A stretch of DNA of 64,000 bases from DTU098 sp964498525 (GTDB lineage Bacteria > Bacillota > Desulfotomaculia > Desulfotomaculales > Pelotomaculaceae). The translations under genes were made by a program, and so were the position numbers. Positions 61,991 to 64,000 of this stretch are shown here, piece after piece; position 1 is the first letter of the stretch; every line of letters begins with the position of its first letter. The notes below the pieces were generated by a model. That model searched no databases and was not told where the DNA came from. It saw nothing but the letters and a program-made list of their open reading frames with translations. The stretch is taken from assembly GCA_964498525.1 (NCBI GenBank), contig CAZCGU010000004.1, forward strand, positions 62,001 to 126,000. The letters run 5' to 3'.

Positions 61991-62755
61991 TTGAGATTTT
62001 GCACTCTTTCCTCCTGCAGCTATGCCAACAGTATTGTTATCCGGGATCAAAAAACCTGTATACTGGTGGACTGCGGGCTTAGAAAGAGAGATATAAAACC
62101 TTTTCTGGACAGGGTGGGGCTGACGCCGGGCGATCTTGACGCTGTACTGATAACCCACTGCCACATTGACCACGTTTACGGCCTTAAATATATACTTATT
62201 GAACGAAAGATTCCCGTGTATTCTTCCAGCCCCGTTTTAAAGCAGCTTTGCGCCAGGGTCCCATTCAGCGGGCAACCGGAATTTCGCGTCCTCCCCTCGC
62301 TTGCCCCGGAAAACATCGGCACCCTTACTGTAAATTATTTCGCCCTTTCCCACGATGTAGAAACCATCGGTTTTACCTTCAGCGGCGACGGCGAAAAGTT
62401 GGGTCTTATCACCGATACCGGTTTTGTACCGGATTATTGCCTGGAGGCACTTAAATCGGTTGATTATTTATATATAGAGTCCAACCATGATCCGGAGATG
62501 TATAAACACTCCAGAAAACCCCCCCATATCGTTCGCCGCAACCTCGGCGTCACCGGTCACCTTTCCAATGAACAGTGCGGCCAGGCCCTCCGGTCCATGG
62601 GGCTTTCCAAATGCAAACTGGTCGTCCTGGGCCATCTCAGCGAAGAAGACAATGAACCCCGCCGGGCTATAACCTGCGCCAGGCAGTTCCTGCCCCCGGG
62701 CACACCCCTGCTATGCGCACCCCCCCGCACTCCCGGCCCCTGGTCCCCACCATAA
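61991..62755 (+). CDS. YycJ/WalJ-like metallo-beta-lactamase fold protein
   Basis: 254 residues from a TTG at 61991, 9 nt behind AAAGGAGG. N-terminal CSYANSIVIRDQKTCILVDCG, metal motif THCHIDHVYGLK near 52, LSHDVETIGFTF near 118, ITDTGFVPDYCLEAL near 137 and ESNHDPEMY with a final GHLSEEDNEP His match the YycJ/WalJ group. The group acts on DNA or cell-wall-linked processes; the role is not settled. The C-terminus is Pro-rich. Single gene; shares a bidirectional terminator with the hydrogenase gene. The 61697-61990 gap shows no gene. Confidence 0.85.
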   Translation: MRFCTLSSCSYANSIVIRDQKTCILVDCGLRKRDIKPFLDRVGLTPGDLDAVLITHCHIDHVYGLKYILIERKIPVYSSSPVLKQLCARVPFSGQPEFRVLPSLAPENIGTLTVNYFALSHDVETIGFTFSGDGEKLGLITDTGFVPDYCLEALKSVDYLYIESNHDPEMYKHSRKPPHIVRRNLGVTGHLSNEQCGQALRSMGLSKCKLVVLGHLSEEDNEPRRAITCARQFLPPGTPLLCAPPRTPGPWSPP

Positions 62756-62769
62756 GCTGCGTACCGCGC

Positions 62770-62817
62770 AAGTTACTGTACCGCATGAAGTTACTGTACC
62801 GTGAAGTTACTGTACCG
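62770..62817 (+). repeat. Three short direct repeats
   Basis: AAGTTACTGTACCG occurs three times (62770, 62788, 62804) with 18- and 16-bp periods; partial AAGTTATT copies follow to 62840. Located right behind the MBL gene stop. Confidence 0.85.
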
Positions 62818-62857
62818 GGAAACTAAGTTATTAAGTTATTGGGGCTTTGGGTAAATG

Positions 62858-62886
62858 AGAAAAGTCCCCTGGCGGGGGACTTTTCT
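62858..62886. terminator. Bidirectional terminator between convergent genes
   Basis: AAAAGTCCCC and GGGGACTTTT form a 10-bp stem with A/T tracts on both sides, between the MBL gene (plus) and the hydrogenase gene (minus). Confidence 0.8.
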
Positions 62887-62913
62887 ATCTGGCTGTTTAG
62901 CAGGGGCGTTTTA

Positions 62914-64000
62914 TTAGCATTCTTCCTGATAACGGTTCCTTTTGGTGTAATGGGTGTGGAGCAGTTCGTGTGATTTGTGGCCCAGCGGCTTTTCCAGAAA
63001 CTCTTTATAGAGTTCGTTAACTGCCGGGTTATCGTGGGATTTACGCAATGTCATACGCTCGTCCTCTGTATAGACGGCATTGATTCTCTTAAGGCGAACC
63101 TCGGTATTGGTGGGAATGGGTGAACCGCCTCCACCGATACAGCCGCCGGGACAGCACATAATCTCGATAAAGTGGTAGTCGGCTTCGCCGGCGCGTACTT
63201 TATCCAGTACCTTACGGGCGTTGCCCAGGCCGTTGGCAATGGCTATCTTCACCGGCAGGTCGCCTACCTGGACCACTGCTTCCTTAACTCCCTCCAGGCC
63301 GCGGCATTCTACAAAGTTAATGTCCGCCAGCTCCTGGCCGGTAACAACTTCGTAAACAGTCCGCAGGGCCGCTTCCATCACGCCCCCCGTGGCGCCGAAG
63401 ATTTCGCCGGCTCCGGTTGAAATCCCCAGGGGATCGTCGTATTCTTCTTCCGGCAGGTTGGCCATATCCAAGCCGGCCTGTTTGAACATGCGTCCCAGTT
63501 CCCGGGAGGTAAGAACCACGTCAACGTCCTGGTAGCCGCTGCTCCTCATCTCGGGCCTGGTGCACTCGTACTTTTTGGCAGTGCAGGGCATAATCGAGAC
63601 ACTGAAAATATCCGCCGGGTCGATGCCGGCTTTTTCAGCGTAGTAGGTTTTGGCCAGGGCGCCGAACATCTGTTGCGGCGATTTGCAAGTGGAGAGATGG
63701 TCCAGCAGGTCAGGGTAAAAATGCTCGGCAAACTTAATCCAGCCCGGACTGCAGGAGGTAACCATGGGCAGGGTACCGCCGGTTTGAATCCTCTGAAGGA
63801 GCTCGTTGCCCTCCTCAAGAATGGTCAGGTCAGCGGTAAAGTCGGTATCGAAGACCTTATCAAAGCCCAGGCGGCGAATTCCGGCCACCATCTGACCGGT
63901 AACAATGCTGCCGGGCTCGGCTCCGATGGTTTCCCCCACCTGAACCCGGGTCGCCGGCGCGGTTTGGACGATGACATGCTTTTTGGGGTCGGCAAGGGCT
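62914..64000 (-). CDS. [FeFe] hydrogenase large subunit, N-terminus beyond window
   Basis: The frame is open to the right edge; about 361 C-terminal residues are visible. All three H-cluster motifs are present: TSCSPGWIKF (L1), MPCTAKKYEC (L2) and EIMCCPGGCIGGGG (L3), with LGxGEIFGATGGVMEAALR between. The C-terminal small-subunit-like region follows (ELYKEFLEKPLGHKSHELLHTHY). Proteins of this class are HndD/HydA subunits of NAD(P)- or ferredoxin-linked bifurcating hydrogenases. Upstream FeS domains and partner subunits would lie beyond 64000. Confidence 0.95.
   Translation of the reverse strand, partial: ALADPKKHVIVQTAPATRVQVGETIGAEPGSIVTGQMVAGIRRLGFDKVFDTDFTADLTILEEGNELLQRIQTGGTLPMVTSCSPGWIKFAEHFYPDLLDHLSTCKSPQQMFGALAKTYYAEKAGIDPADIFSVSIMPCTAKKYECTRPEMRSSGYQDVDVVLTSRELGRMFKQAGLDMANLPEEEYDDPLGISTGAGEIFGATGGVMEAALRTVYEVVTGQELADINFVECRGLEGVKEAVVQVGDLPVKIAIANGLGNARKVLDKVRAGEADYHFIEIMCCPGGCIGGGGSPIPTNTEVRLKRINAVYTEDERMTLRKSHDNPAVNELYKEFLEKPLGHKSHELLHTHYTKRNRYQEEC

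Overview
The window looks like a chromosomal segment of a strictly anaerobic, spore-forming Firmicute. A Desulfotomaculum/Pelotomaculum-type member of the Peptococcaceae is the best guess. The basis is the joint presence of a gerA-type spore germination operon, an AsrABC dissimilatory-type sulfite reductase, an [FeFe] hydrogenase, an aldehyde ferredoxin oxidoreductase with its own ferredoxin, several CoA ligases and CoA-transferases, an acyl-CoA dehydrogenase with EtfBA, and a molybdenum hydroxylase with Se/Mo accessory genes. The genus is inference. No rRNA or tRNA gene and no CRISPR array was seen.

Layout. 1-3072 (minus): the promoter-proximal end of a BREX type 3-like defence operon (brxA-like, brxF-like, then a brxC-like ATPase cut by the window edge). 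The brxA-like protein carries a RadC-like N-terminal domain, and the brxF-like protein has a degenerate P-loop. 3292-4880: scarred DNA with two transposase remnants (IS256 and ISAs1 type) and two small overlapping ORFs. 5129-9416: HAD phosphatase, a broken DUF2935-like gene, asrABC. 10010-24382: a phenylacetate-CoA-ligase-like gene, a DUF89 protein, a UgtP-like glycosyltransferase, a decayed amino-acid ABC transporter whose ATPase has an unusual C-terminal domain, then acyl-CoA dehydrogenase/etfB/etfA, a metallo-beta-lactamase (MBL) protein and a second CoA ligase. 25252-31499: a paralogous MBL protein, AOR plus ferredoxin, a 4-hydroxybutyrate-type CoA-transferase, a cysteine desulfurase. 32120-47642: XdhC-like maturation factor, a three-subunit molybdenum hydroxylase, a LysR regulator, a DASS transporter, a large CoA-transferase, then mocA, yqeC, yqeB and a MoeA/MogA-like gene. 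47916-64000: housekeeping and sporulation genes (PadR plus thioesterase, cyclophilin, rmuC, acyl-CoA synthetase, gerA operon, glycogen phosphorylase, YycJ-like MBL), ending in an [FeFe] hydrogenase cut by the right edge.

How the parts may work together. AOR would interconvert aldehydes and acids with ferredoxin; the ligases or CoA-transferases would activate acids to CoA thioesters; acyl-CoA dehydrogenase with EtfBA would oxidise them; the molybdenum hydroxylase would hydroxylate or reduce a (possibly aromatic or N-heterocyclic) substrate; hydrogenase and sulfite reductase are possible electron sinks. The substrate cannot be named from sequence.

The most interesting non-coding signal is a 30-bp element repeated four times (12143-12172, 24827-24856, 37904-37933, 44000-44029). 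Each copy sits in the same orientation, directly on the -35 side of a matching predicted promoter, 300-560 bp upstream of four separate minus-strand catabolic units (two CoA ligases, the molybdenum hydroxylase, the large CoA-transferase). It looks like the activator site of a small undescribed regulon with long 5' leaders; the LysR gene at 38991 is a candidate regulator. Other notable items are a 46-bp perfect palindrome (25101-25146), the RadC-BrxA fusion, and an ABC ATPase fused to a possible HATPase-like domain.
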